The notes: generated by a model from the sequence alone, not told the origin. DNA of 64,000 nt from Hominimerdicola alba 8 (GCF_000178155.2 NZ_ADKM02000091.1:62001-126000), one strand, 5' to 3'; counted from the stretch's first letter, positions 17,301 to 25,189 are shown. Made by a program: numbers and translations.

Positions 17301-18070
17301 CTCTCGGCGGACCTGTCAGCGTGACTGCGGGCGCATGGCTGGATATCGTCGGTGACGGCGACCTGACCATGACATCAGCCACCAACCAGAGTTACGGTAT
17401 CGGCGCAGACCCGTTAAGTTCCTACGGCGGTATCGGAGTCCATCTGTGCGGCAAACTGGATATGAAGCTGGACGGCGAGTGCTGTATCGGAATCGGCGGC
17501 GGCTATTCCAATGAGATGAGCCGCATAGATATCGACTGCAACGAACTTAATATCGAACTGGCAGGCAAACACCTTGTCTGCGTGGGCAGTTCCGAGTCTG
17601 AAACTGCCATAACGGTCAGAAATACCAAGATGAAGCTGAGCAACCGCTGTGTTTCGGGCATAGCTATCGGAAGCAGCACAGGCAAGATAACAGCAGTCAT
17701 TGAGAACAGTGAACTTATCTACGATGCTTCGGGTGATACCATAGCGGGCATCTGCTCAACAGCCTCCGAAAACAGCCTCGCAGTGCTCAAACACTGCAAT
17801 ATAAGCATGCTGATGCGCGCCAAGAATATAGTCGGGATAGGCTCTGAACAGGGCGCTATGTCTGTGCTGGCAGAAAACTGCGATCTCAATGTGGTCTGTG
17901 AAGGCGCAAAAGCTATCGGCATCGGCTGTTTCAGCACCGAAAGCACCATAGCGCTGAAAGAATGCAGAGGCAAGGTGAGCGTCAGCTCCAGTCAGGGCGC
18001 AGCCGTCACCGCAGCAGACGGCAGGCTCATCATTGAGGGCGACAAACTCGAATGCCTGTATAACGCGTGA
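14330..18070 (+). CDS. LacI-type sensor / GGDEF / EAL / beta-helix fusion protein
   Basis: 1,246 residues from the ATG at 14330, chosen for the GGGGGG site upstream. No signal peptide or membrane segment is seen, so it is probably cytoplasmic. Residues about 10-275 resemble the effector-binding domain of LacI regulators without the DNA-binding helix-turn-helix. A linker domain (280-450) is followed by GGDEF (about 465-625; DPLTGLLNVRGY and SGDEF at about 545, no RxxD inhibitory site). EAL spans about 660-885, with EALMR, IDDYGTGYSN, VKIDRS, AEGVE and QGY motifs that look intact. The last 340 residues are Gly/Ile-rich short strands resembling a right-handed beta-helix. Predicted role: sugar-responsive cyclic-di-GMP turnover. 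Confidence 0.85.
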   Translation: MKNDHKQRTLIGVVINEPDLDFYSKTMYYIQKEIFAHDSDAAIFNTLLTQEDQFCIENSVFSLINPKLIDGLLVFGGTIRSEEVSAEVRRFIDHSGIPAIYVETDPVTPACVMFDNDECTDKVVRHLTEWHNVRDVCYVSGPEKSLFHQRLLTSFRKSFAEQGIDLTEDRVFYGNDWVCDFGIIANDIIRRGLPEAIVCCSDFTAAGMLGALSERGVDVPEDVIVTGYSRNEPFASDYVNITGIERRPETMAVEAVRRLMSAVTGEEYVPAEKKPCCVLRKGVTCGCERIDYAALARSAMDNMVSTRRDGFDSYYNVMSENLISAVNMDEFLWRLDWYTKYLGDFEGFWLCLNDGIMHVPGDKLEGYSETMYIPYSHQNGAGAVPGGAGFNRQELLPAIFESRDKPMAFIFNCLHFRHVNYGYTVLSYGDTGAFFDRHYVMWLRYTAIAIDKQRRHMLYNDTVSEDQVRDPLTGLLNVRGYKNIMKQRCGKFNFPDKLMRIISVDVENLRGINSAYGYGEGDRVLQRLGMVLNNSAGDDDICVRVSGDEFFICGLIDAAVPVDDVPGNLERNLDAFNTSSNFDYGVHFYTSRVTAPVTTPDILDTLPYEANYQRTLVKDNHNKKRRVISNEDGLQISDNFDPEERKLVSKMLNDNLLTYHFQPIVSAKTGDIVAYEALMRSGGDIKLSPISILNHAAAMGRLDDVERHTMHNLFKFCHDNKEQLGDRQLFINSIPSCTLSDKEFEELCDNYSDILDRIVIEFTEQTEASRQQLDKVIERRDRRGFGIAIDDYGTGYSNISSLLTFMPNCVKIDRSLIMNIHEDKRKQHFAQNIIDYGHDNNFRVLAEGVEKSEELRALIGMGIDLIQGYLTARPAPKPVTMIRPDIRDKIRECNRISESVRVKKTFFTSEAQEISLMSLDFDNYTEVFVTSDECTLKGTEGYDSALTIRIKDGLDCTLRLVNAHLSCENNDACIIIGRGSRLTLEIVGDCALGGPVSVTAGAWLDIVGDGDLTMTSATNQSYGIGADPLSSYGGIGVHLCGKLDMKLDGECCIGIGGGYSNEMSRIDIDCNELNIELAGKHLVCVGSSESETAITVRNTKMKLSNRCVSGIAIGSSTGKITAVIENSELIYDASGDTIAGICSTASENSLAVLKHCNISMLMRAKNIVGIGSEQGAMSVLAENCDLNVVCEGAKAIGIGCFSTESTIALKECRGKVSVSSSQGAAVTAADGRLIIEGDKLECLYNA

Positions 18071-18079
18071 TGATATCAA

Positions 18080-18107
18080 AAGCAGCGGACATGCTCCGCT
18101 GCTTTTT
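18080..18107 (+). terminator. Terminator of GGDEF-EAL gene
   Basis: AGCAGCGGA pairs with TCCGCTGCT around CATGC and is followed by TTTTT. Confidence 0.88.
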
Positions 18108-18152
18108 GTGCGTGTGCCGGTCAAGAAAAAGCCTGCGAAAACGGTTTTATAA

Positions 18153-18165
18153 GGAAACGTTTAAG
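18153..18165. promoter_or_regulatory. LacI-type operator box
   Basis: GGAAACGTTTAAG, with an AAACGTTT palindromic core. The identical 13-mer recurs at 18728, just downstream of the lacI-type promoter. Confidence 0.5.
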
Positions 18166-18419
18166 TTGTCCGCCGGGAACATTTTTGAGCGAAGCCGGAG
18201 ATTTTCGCGAAAACGCCCTCAGCCGATGAAAATGATATCCGCAGATATCCCGATGGACAGACTTGACATCAGAACAGGCTGAAAAATGGTGGTGAAATTG
18301 TACATAAATACTCAAAATACTATATGTAGTATGACTAAAGTTGCTCTAAGCCGCATAAATTGTTGTTAATCAAACCGGTAATTTGCACAAAGAAATACCA
18401 ATTGTACCAAATTCTGCCC

Positions 18420-18431
18420 GAAAACGTTTTA
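18420..18431. promoter_or_regulatory. LacI-type operator box
   Basis: GAAAACGTTTTA, with a perfect AAAACGTTTT palindrome, lies in the 690-bp intergenic region upstream of the LacI-family regulator. The rest of that region is AT-rich and I see no gene in it. Confidence 0.5.
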
Positions 18432-18688
18432 TGAAAACGATAACTGAAATTTTCGGTACAAAAAAACAGACACGCAAGGAATAATCGATAAAAGTCATTC
18501 ACATTTTATGTAAAGTTTGTACACTGTTTTTTGCGTGTGTTGCTGTTTTTACAGAAATTGGAATGACGAAAGTTACACATAGGTTACAAGGTTAACATGT
18601 AACTTGACAAACTGCACAAAACAAGGAATGGCAGTTTGTTTAATGCTACATAATTTATTACATCAGGCATAAAAATCTTAAAAAACAC

Positions 18689-18717
18689 TTGAAATTTGAA
18701 AGAAAATATAGTATATT
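18689..18717 (+). promoter_or_regulatory. SigA-type promoter of the LacI-regulated transporter unit
   Basis: TTGAAA (18689-18694) and TATATT (18712-18717) have a 17-bp spacer. Two operator-like boxes lie directly downstream at 18728 and 18763, consistent with autorepression. Confidence 0.7.
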
Positions 18718-18727
18718 TCTAATTGAC

Positions 18728-18774
18728 GGAAACGTTTAAGACAATTACGAGGGTGAAAACACGAAAACGTTTTT
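18728..18774. promoter_or_regulatory. Paired LacI-type operators next to the promoter
   Basis: GGAAACGTTTAAG (18728-18740) and GAAAACGTTTTT (18763-18774) are spaced about 35 bp centre to centre, immediately after the promoter and before the regulator's start codon. They are the probable sites for autoregulation. Confidence 0.6.
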
Positions 18775-18799
18775 ACCAACAGAAAGGCGGAAACATCGG

Positions 18800-19810
18800 A
18801 TGGTTTCATTAAAAGATATTTCCGTTCGCTGCGGCGTTTCGGTCGCTACGGTCAGCAAAGCGCTGAACGGACATAAGGACGTCAGCGAAGCGACGAGGGA
18901 AAGACTGCTGAAAGCTGCCAAAGAGATGGGATATTTCCCGAACTCACAGGCACGCGCTCTAAAAACGAACAAAACGCTGAATTTAGGCGTAATGTTCTCC
19001 GATGAAGCGGGCAGCGGTCTGACTCACGAATTCTTTGCAAAAGTGCTCAACAGCTTCAAGATAGAGGCTGAGGCGGCAGGATATGATATCACGTTCATCA
19101 ACAAGAACGTCGGTCGTCAGAAAATGTCAACTTACGAGCACTGCAAGTATAGGAATGTTGACGGCGTGGTCATAGCCTGTACCGATTTCTCTACTCAGGA
19201 TGTCTATGAAGTCATAAACGGTGATATACCTGTTGTGACGATAGACCACATATTTGACTGTCGCACCGCGATAATGTCAAATAACGAGAAGGGTATCGAA
19301 GAACTGGTGAACTATGTGGCTGATATGGGTCACAGGCGCATCGCTTACATACAGGGCAACCGATCGGCTGTTGCGGACAGAAGACTTGCGGGCTTCTGCA
19401 AGGCTTGTATGAATCGCGGGATAGAAGTTTCACCCGAGCTGCTGCTTGCCGGGGACTATCACAATCCCGAGAAGACCTATGAGCTTACGAAGGAGCTTAT
19501 TGCGATGAACGACAGACCTACCTGTATTTTTATGCCGGACGATTATTCGTCAATGGGCGGTCTTGGCGCGATAAAGGATTCGGGACTGTCGGTACCGAAC
19601 GATATCTCAGTGGTAGGGTATGACGGGATAGCTTACTCACAGCTGTTGTCGCCGAAGCTCACAACGTATTTGCAGGATACGGCAGAGATAGGCACCGAAG
19701 CGGCGAAAAAGCTGATATCGCTGATCGAAAATCCACAGACGACCTTTACTGAGGTCGTAACAGTAGACGGACGGCTGATAGAAGGCGCGTCAGTCAAAAA
19801 GATCATATAG
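18800..19810 (+). CDS. LacI-family transcriptional regulator of sugar transport
   Basis: 336 residues. The N-terminal helix-turn-helix plus hinge helix (LKDISVRCGVSVATVSKALNGHKDVSEATRERLLKAAKEMGY) binds palindromic operators. Residues about 60-336 form the periplasmic-binding-like effector domain, with typical PVVTIDH, GHRRIAYIQG, PTCIFMPDDYSSMGGLGAIKDSGLSVPNDISVVGYDG and TTYLQD motifs. AGAAAGGCGG precedes the ATG. It lies 67 bp upstream of a sugar ABC importer, which it presumably represses until the imported sugar binds. Strong AACGTT boxes surround its own promoter. The inducer is unknown; a plant cell-wall oligosaccharide is likely. Confidence 0.93.
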   Translation: MVSLKDISVRCGVSVATVSKALNGHKDVSEATRERLLKAAKEMGYFPNSQARALKTNKTLNLGVMFSDEAGSGLTHEFFAKVLNSFKIEAEAAGYDITFINKNVGRQKMSTYEHCKYRNVDGVVIACTDFSTQDVYEVINGDIPVVTIDHIFDCRTAIMSNNEKGIEELVNYVADMGHRRIAYIQGNRSAVADRRLAGFCKACMNRGIEVSPELLLAGDYHNPEKTYELTKELIAMNDRPTCIFMPDDYSSMGGLGAIKDSGLSVPNDISVVGYDGIAYSQLLSPKLTTYLQDTAEIGTEAAKKLISLIENPQTTFTEVVTVDGRLIEGASVKKII

Positions 19811-19877
19811 GCATTGACCGCGGCAAAACCGCTGCGGTGAAATAATATGATAATGCAAAATAAGGAGGAAATTTATC

Positions 19878-21395
19878 ATGGCAAATCTGAAGAAGTTACT
19901 CGCAGGCGCAATGGCGCTGTGCATGGCAGGCGCAATGTTCGCATCTTGCGGTCCTGAGGAAAGCAAGAACGACAGCAAGTCGGGTAACACAAACGCTGGC
20001 ACTAACGACAACAAGGGTGGCGAAGAAGGCGGCAACGAAGGCGGCAACGAAGGCGGCGACGCAGCAGGCGACCTGAAGGAGGAAAAGCTCCCTAATATCC
20101 CTCAGAATGTTGAAGGTAGCGATGCTTCCAAGAAGGTACTGAAGATCTATACATGGAACGATGAGTTCAAGAGCAGACTGAGAGCATTCTACCCTGAGTA
20201 CGATGCAGAAAAGTCCGGCTATTCCATAGGCGCTGACGGTGCTGACGTTGTAGGCGAGCACGAGTACCTGAAGGACGGCACTGAGATCGTTTGGGTAACA
20301 ACTCCTTCTGCTGATAACGCTTATCAGAACAAGCTGGACGAGGATCTGGCTAAGCAGGCTGATTCCGATGACAAGATCGATATGTTCCTGATCGAGGCTG
20401 ACTACGCTCTGAAGTATGTAAATGGTCCTTATGTTAAGCCTGTTACCGATCTGGGTCTGACCGATGCAGATCTGGCTGACCAGTATCAGTACACCAAGGA
20501 TATAGTAACCGACTCCAACGGTGTTCTTGAGGGCGTTTCCTGGCAGGCAACTCCCGGTCTGTTCGCTTACAGAAGAGACATCGCTAAGGAAGTTCTGGGT
20601 ACCGATGATCCTACCGAAGTTCAGGCTCAGCTGTCTGACTGGGATAAGTTCAACGAGGTAGCTAAGAAGATGAAGGACGCTGGTTACTTCATGCTCTCCG
20701 GTTACGATGATGCTTACAGAACCTTCTCCAACAACGTTTCTCACGCTTGGGTAAACAGCAACTATGAGATCGTAGTTGACGATAACCTGATGAAGTGGGT
20801 TGACCAGACTAAGGATTACACCGACAATGGTTACAACAACGGTACATCTCTGTGGGATGATCAGTGGAATGCTGACCAGTCTTCTGCAGGTAAGGTATTC
20901 GGTTTCTTCTATTCTACATGGGGCATCAACTTCACTCTGGCTGGCAATGCAGGTGATGAACTCCAGGGTCAGTACGCAGTTTGCGAAGGTCCTCAGGCTT
21001 ACTACTGGGGCGGTACTTGGATCTGCGCAGCAGACGGCACCGACAACCCTGATACCGTTGCTGATATCATGAAGGCTCTGACCTGCAACAAGGATATCAT
21101 GCTGGATATCACCAAGAAGACTCAGGACTACACCAACAACAAGTCCGCTATGGAAGAACTGGCTAAGGACTTCTCTTCTGAATTCCTCGGCGGTCAGAAC
21201 CACATAGCTCTGTTCACAGCAGCAGCTCCTAACATCGACGCTTCTAAGGCTGGTCCTTACGATCAGGGTCTGAACGAGTCCTTCCAGGCTGCGTTCAAGG
21301 ATTACTTCCTGGGCTCTGTAGACAAGGAGACAGCACTGCAGAACTTCTACAAGGCTGCACAGGAGAAGTATCCTGATCTGAAGGTTGCTAAGTAA
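19878..21395 (+). CDS. Carbohydrate ABC transporter solute-binding lipoprotein
   Basis: 505 residues with a lipoprotein signal peptide (MFASC, Cys24), then a Gly/Asn/Glu-rich linker with GGNEGGNEGG repeats, and a family 1 sugar-binding fold (KVLKIYTWNDEFKSRLRAFYPEY...). It recruits sugar to the two permeases encoded just downstream. AAGGAGG precedes the ATG. The coding sequence uses a very restricted set of codons, which produces a long open frame on the opposite strand and usually marks high expression. A strong hairpin separates it from the permease genes and may allow more binding protein than permease to be made. Confidence 0.95.
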   Translation: MANLKKLLAGAMALCMAGAMFASCGPEESKNDSKSGNTNAGTNDNKGGEEGGNEGGNEGGDAAGDLKEEKLPNIPQNVEGSDASKKVLKIYTWNDEFKSRLRAFYPEYDAEKSGYSIGADGADVVGEHEYLKDGTEIVWVTTPSADNAYQNKLDEDLAKQADSDDKIDMFLIEADYALKYVNGPYVKPVTDLGLTDADLADQYQYTKDIVTDSNGVLEGVSWQATPGLFAYRRDIAKEVLGTDDPTEVQAQLSDWDKFNEVAKKMKDAGYFMLSGYDDAYRTFSNNVSHAWVNSNYEIVVDDNLMKWVDQTKDYTDNGYNNGTSLWDDQWNADQSSAGKVFGFFYSTWGINFTLAGNAGDELQGQYAVCEGPQAYYWGGTWICAADGTDNPDTVADIMKALTCNKDIMLDITKKTQDYTNNKSAMEELAKDFSSEFLGGQNHIALFTAAAPNIDASKAGPYDQGLNESFQAAFKDYFLGSVDKETALQNFYKAAQEKYPDLKVAK

Positions 21396-21432
21396 TTTAC
21401 CAACTTGACAATATAATAGTTTAAAGCGTAAG

Positions 21433-21460
21433 TCGGGGACGGGAATTGACCCGTTCCCGA
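21433..21460 (+). terminator. Intercistronic hairpin/attenuator after solute-binding gene
   Basis: TCGGGGACGGG pairs with CCCGTTCCCGA around AATTGA and is followed by TTTATTTTTT. It lies between the binding-protein gene and the first permease gene. Partial termination or 3'-end protection is likely. Confidence 0.7.
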
Positions 21461-21513
21461 TTTATTTTTTGGTAAGTTATAAATAATGCAATACTGATAT
21501 AGAGGGTGCTTGA

Positions 21514-22449
21514 ATGAAACATAAGTCAATCAGCTACGCTAAATGGGGCTATATCTTTATTATTCCATTTTTTGTAGCATTTATACTGTTTAACCTTATC
21601 CCGCTCGTTTCGACTTTCTATAACTCGCTCTTCGAGAATTATAAGGGCAGAGGCGGTCTGGTACAGGTCGGTCCTAACTTCATAGGTCTTGATAATTTCA
21701 GAACGATGTTTGCTCCCGAGACCGAGCTGGGTAAATATTTTGGAAACACATTTGTTCTTTGGATACTGGGCTTTATCCCCCAGATATTCTTCTCGCTGCT
21801 CTTCGCTTCATGGTTCACTGACCTGAGAATGAAGCTCAAGACTGGCGCTTACAAGGTAATATTCTATCTGCCAAACGTTATCATGGCTGCTGCGATGGGT
21901 ATGTTGTTCTATACAATGTTCGCTCAGAACGGTCCTATCAACAGCATTTATATGTCTATAACAGGCAAGGATTCTCCTTACATGTTCTTTGACAACGTGT
22001 GGTCACAGAGAAGCGTTATCGCTATCATCAACTTCCTGATGTGGTATGGTAATACCACTATCATGCTCATGGCTGCTATCAACGGTGTTGACCCCTCGCT
22101 GTATGAGTCTGCTCAGATCGACGGTGCAACTCCTTCGCAGACATTCTGGAAGATCACTCTTCCCCTTATCAGACCTATACTTCTGTATGTTCTTATCACT
22201 TCACTGATCGGTGGTCTGCAGATGTACGATGTACCTCAGATCATTACCAAGAACGGTGAGCAGGTACAGAGAACTTCGATGACCGTTGTTATGTATCTGC
22301 AGAAGCATCTGTACAGCAAGAACTACGGTATGGCAGGTGCGCTGTCGGTAATACTTTTCGTTGTTGCCGCTGTACTAAGCCTGATAGTATTCTATGTTAC
22401 AACTGAAAGAGAACCTAAGAAGAAAGTGAAGAAAGGGGGTATAAAGTAA
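21514..22449 (+). CDS. Sugar ABC transporter permease (MalF/UgpA type)
   Basis: 311 residues with six membrane segments. The coupling motif EAA-G appears as YESAQIDGATPSQTFWKITLPLIRP at about 205-230, which docks on the ATPase. GAGGGTG precedes the ATG. The first of two permease genes; its stop overlaps the start of the next gene. The N-terminal segment and the following loop with a GLDNFRTMF motif are typical of CUT1 sugar importers. No ATPase gene follows, so the complex probably uses a shared MsmK-type ATPase such as the one at 54247. Confidence 0.95.
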   Translation: MKHKSISYAKWGYIFIIPFFVAFILFNLIPLVSTFYNSLFENYKGRGGLVQVGPNFIGLDNFRTMFAPETELGKYFGNTFVLWILGFIPQIFFSLLFASWFTDLRMKLKTGAYKVIFYLPNVIMAAAMGMLFYTMFAQNGPINSIYMSITGKDSPYMFFDNVWSQRSVIAIINFLMWYGNTTIMLMAAINGVDPSLYESAQIDGATPSQTFWKITLPLIRPILLYVLITSLIGGLQMYDVPQIITKNGEQVQRTSMTVVMYLQKHLYSKNYGMAGALSVILFVVAAVLSLIVFYVTTEREPKKKVKKGGIK

Positions 22450-23324
22450 TGGCAGCACCGGTAGATGCAGTTGGCGAGATGAGTAACTCCAAACAGCTGC
22501 TTATCAGACGTGTAATCAGCTACACTGTCCTTACTATATTCGCAATTTTGTCGTTGTTCCCCTTCTTTATCCTTCTTATTAATATGACCCGTGATACTAA
22601 CTCTATCCAGAAGGGTTTCTCCCTCGTTCCGGGTTCGTACCTTATTAAGAACTTTAAGACGGTACTCGGCAAACACGACTGGAAGATGCTCAGCAGCTTG
22701 AAAAACAGCCTTATCATTTCCGGTCTGACAGCTCTGCTGTCTACATATTTCTCGGCTCTGACCGCATATTCCATCCACGTTTACGACTACAAGCTGAAGA
22801 AGTTCCTGTTCACCTTCATTCTGATGATAATGATGGTTCCTACTCAGGTATCTGCGCTCGGTTTCGTAAGACAGATGTCAGACTGGGGTCTGACCAACAG
22901 CTTCATCCCACTGATCATTCCTTCCATCGCAGCACCTGCTACATTCTTCTTTATGAAGCAATACATGGACAGCGCACTGCCTCTGGAGATCGTTGAAGCG
23001 GCTCGTATAGACGGTTCGGGTGAGTTCAGAACATTCAATGAGCTGGTAACTCCTATCCTGAAGCCCGCTATCGCTGTTCAGGCTATATTCACATTCGTGT
23101 CCAGCTGGAACAACTTCTTCATTCCCGCACTGATCCTTGATGACAAGAACAAGAGAACTCTGCCTATCGTTATCGGTATCATCAGAAGTGCCGACTACGC
23201 ATCGTTCGATATGGGCGCGGTTTACATGGCTATCGGTATCTCTATCATACCTGTTGCTATCGTTTACCTGATACTCTCCAAGTTCATTATCCGTGGTATC
23301 GCATTGGGTGCAGTTAAGGGTTAA
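22449..23324 (+). CDS. Sugar ABC transporter permease (MalG/UgpE type)
   Basis: 291 residues with six membrane segments. The EAA loop reads IVEAARIDGSGEFRTFNELVTPILKPAIAV. The start codon overlaps the stop of the upstream permease (TAATG), and GGGGG lies upstream, so translation is coupled. Together the two permeases form the heterodimeric channel of a CUT1-type importer for the substrate of the lipoprotein encoded at 19878. A terminator follows. Confidence 0.95.
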   Translation: MAAPVDAVGEMSNSKQLLIRRVISYTVLTIFAILSLFPFFILLINMTRDTNSIQKGFSLVPGSYLIKNFKTVLGKHDWKMLSSLKNSLIISGLTALLSTYFSALTAYSIHVYDYKLKKFLFTFILMIMMVPTQVSALGFVRQMSDWGLTNSFIPLIIPSIAAPATFFFMKQYMDSALPLEIVEAARIDGSGEFRTFNELVTPILKPAIAVQAIFTFVSSWNNFFIPALILDDKNKRTLPIVIGIIRSADYASFDMGAVYMAIGISIIPVAIVYLILSKFIIRGIALGAVKG

Positions 23325-23370
23325 TGCACTAAATAAGCCTATAAGTTGCTTATCATATTAATTTCGGAAG

Positions 23371-23406
23371 ATCGCTGCATTCATTTTAATGGGTGCGGCG
23401 ATTTTT
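23371..23406 (+). terminator. Terminator of the sugar transporter operon
   Basis: ATCGCTGCA pairs with TGCGGCGAT (one T-G pair) around a 14-nt loop and is followed by TTTTT. Confidence 0.75.
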
Positions 23407-23418
23407 CGCGCTGAGAAA

Positions 23419-23470
23419 TAAAAAGCAGATGACCGACCGCCTGATGCAGTCAAAGTCATCTGCTTTTTTT
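23419..23470. terminator. Bidirectional terminator between convergent units
   Basis: AAAAGCAGATGAC pairs with GTCATCTGCTTTT, and an A-run and T-run flank the stem. It can serve the minus-strand ArsC-like gene as well as the plus-strand transporter operon. Confidence 0.8.
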
Positions 23471-23493
23471 ACGTATATCCTGCTGAAATAGGG

Positions 23494-23835
23494 TCATTCC
23501 CATTTTTTCCAGATGTCAGGGCAATAACCGACAGTCGCCTGCCTGCCGTTGCGGACAATAGGTGCTGCGATAAGGCTGGGCTCTTCCAACAGCTTTTCGC
23601 GCTTTTCTTCTGCCGACCCCAGATATTTCAGCAGATCAGCAGTCTGCCCCTTAGCCTTAGGATCGATGAGTTTCTCAATTTCGCCAACAGCTTTCAGCAC
23701 CGAGTCGAACTCGCCGCCGCTCATACCCTTGCTGACCAGATCGACCGACTGGAATTTTATTCCGCGCTCCTTGAACCAGCGTTCTGCCTTTTTAGTGTCA
23801 AAACTCTTTGCTTTCCCGAAAATCTGTATGTTCAT
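23494..23835 (-). CDS. ArsC/Spx-family thioredoxin-fold protein lacking the catalytic cysteine
   Basis: 113 residues with the ArsC-like fold. The N-terminal strand and helix read MNIQIFGKAKSFDTKKAERWF, where the family consensus has Cys at the position of Ser11 (codon AGT rather than TGT). The C-terminal VRNGRQATVGYCPDIWKKW motif is retained. ArsC relatives reduce arsenate or act as anti-adaptors/regulators (Spx). Loss of the nucleophile argues against reductase activity and makes a binding or regulatory role more likely. The start overlaps the stop of the response regulator gene by four bases, so the two are coupled. Confidence 0.85.
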   Translation of the reverse strand: MNIQIFGKAKSFDTKKAERWFKERGIKFQSVDLVSKGMSGGEFDSVLKAVGEIEKLIDPKAKGQTADLLKYLGSAEEKREKLLEEPSLIAAPIVRNGRQATVGYCPDIWKKWE

Positions 23836-24458
23836 CTCTTCACCTCAGTGTAATAATATACCGCCAGCTGAGTCCTGTCCCGCAGCCCCAGCTTGTCCAG
23901 CAGATTGCTTATGTAGTTGCGCACAGTGCCCTCTCCCAGAAACAACTCTGCCGCTATCTCCTTATTGCTCAGCCCCGAAGCCACCGCCTCCATGATGTCC
24001 CGCTCCTTGTCGCTTATGCCGTGTGCCGCAAAGTCAAATTCCTCCCTGCGGGTCATAAGTTCGGGCAGTCGGCTGACTATCTTCTCGCCAAATACGCTCT
24101 GACCGTTCGCCACAGCCTCCAGCGCTGCCGCTATGCCCTCGAAATCCTGTTTGAGCATATAACCCTTAGCCCCCATACTCAGCGCCTTGACGATGTACTC
24201 GTCGTCGTTGAAGGTGGTCAGGTAAAGTATCTTTGCATCGGGGTGTGCCGCAAGTATTTTCTCGCCCGCTTCCAGACCCGTCATGCCTTCCATGCGTATG
24301 TCCATCAGCATAACATCGGGCTTCAGCTGTTCATACAGCCCGATGGCTTCTTCGCCGCCGCCTGCCATCGCCTCAACGGTTATGCGTCCCGTACTTTCAA
24401 GTATGGTCTTCAGCGAAAGCGCCACCAGTTTGTCATCGTCTGTTACAATTATCCTCAT
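23832..24458 (-). CDS. NarL/LuxR-family response regulator
   Basis: 208 residues. The receiver domain at 1-120 has acidic Asp7/Asp8, phospho-acceptor Asp53 (VMLMDIRM), a conserved Thr (LYLTTFND) and Lys103. The C-terminal LuxR-type helix-turn-helix at about 145-205 contains ISDKERDIMEAVASGLSNKEIAAELFLGEGTVRNYISNLLDKLGLRDRTQLAVYY. The cognate histidine kinase, usually adjacent in this family, is not in this cluster, so the regulator is an orphan here. It lies between a PH-like membrane protein gene and an ArsC-like gene in the same orientation. Confidence 0.93.
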   Translation of the reverse strand: MRIIVTDDDKLVALSLKTILESTGRITVEAMAGGGEEAIGLYEQLKPDVMLMDIRMEGMTGLEAGEKILAAHPDAKILYLTTFNDDEYIVKALSMGAKGYMLKQDFEGIAAALEAVANGQSVFGEKIVSRLPELMTRREEFDFAAHGISDKERDIMEAVASGLSNKEIAAELFLGEGTVRNYISNLLDKLGLRDRTQLAVYYYTEVKR

Positions 24459-24484
24459 ATTAACCTCACTGCCTTATGCAGAAT

Positions 24485-25162
24485 TTATTGCTGAATATCA
24501 ACGTCTGCGGACAGATATTTTTTTGTACTGTCAAGCAGTCTGAAAAGCCGCCTGTACCTGTTGCAGGCGAGAAAGATCACTCTGCCGCTGAAAAACTCAG
24601 CCCTCACGATATTGAAATATCCTTCGCGGTGTTCAGGCGGTGTATCATCATCTGTGGGGAGCATTTCGGGCTTTGGGATGCTTTCGGGATCTTTGCCCAT
24701 GCTTTCAGCGAAACGTCTGTTGGCTTCGTACAGCGTCATCGCCAGATAGTTATGCGTCTCTTTCACTCCCATGTCATCAAGAGGAGACGGGTCGCACGCC
24801 TGATCGGTCAAACGGACGGACATCAGCTTGTCAAGCGGCAGATCTGTCACGATAATGCCTTTGTCGTATTCCAACAGCCGCTTGTCGGTCAGCGCAAATT
24901 TTCGGGTCAGACCGCCTGATGCCATCATCGGAAGCGAAAGCACTGCCCAAAAGCCTGCCAGTCCGCCCCACAGCTGCAGCAGCATCACAGGTTCTCTGAG
25001 ACCGTGTGACCCTATGATAACTGCTGAAAAAAACACAGCGGGTATCATAAGTATCCATACAGGCACGCCCCAATGACTGAAAAACACAGCCGGTCTGCCG
25101 TACCAAAGCAGTTTTTCGTTACTGTCCAACTGCTTTTTCCAGAATGGTTTGTCAAAAAACAT
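24485..25162 (-). CDS. Bacterial PH-domain-like membrane protein
   Basis: 225 residues from the ATG at 25162, chosen because CGGAGGA lies nine bases upstream. The N-terminal LDSNEKLLWYGRPAVFF motif and two following hydrophobic segments (about 30-50 and 60-80), then a FALTDKRLLEYDKGIIVTDLPLDKL strand set, match bacterial PH-domain membrane proteins. The last 80 residues are charged. Function is unknown. It has its own promoter and is followed at 26 bp by the response regulator gene. Confidence 0.78.
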   Translation of the reverse strand: MFFDKPFWKKQLDSNEKLLWYGRPAVFFSHWGVPVWILMIPAVFFSAVIIGSHGLREPVMLLQLWGGLAGFWAVLSLPMMASGGLTRKFALTDKRLLEYDKGIIVTDLPLDKLMSVRLTDQACDPSPLDDMGVKETHNYLAMTLYEANRRFAESMGKDPESIPKPEMLPTDDDTPPEHREGYFNIVRAEFFSGRVIFLACNRYRRLFRLLDSTKKYLSADVDIQQ

Positions 25163-25189
25163 TTGCTGTTCCTCCGTATTTCTATTACG

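Noticed and set aside
18067-18282. 71-codon frame after the GGDEF-EAL gene
   Set aside because: It starts inside the upstream stop/terminator region, has no ribosome binding site and contains operator-like DNA.
19896-21203. Long minus-strand open frame (435 codons) opposite the sugar-binding lipoprotein
   Set aside because: It mirrors the biased codon use of the real gene, has no ribosome binding site and resembles no protein family.
23494-23835. Annotation as a functional arsenate reductase
   Set aside because: The catalytic cysteine is replaced by serine and no other ars genes are nearby.
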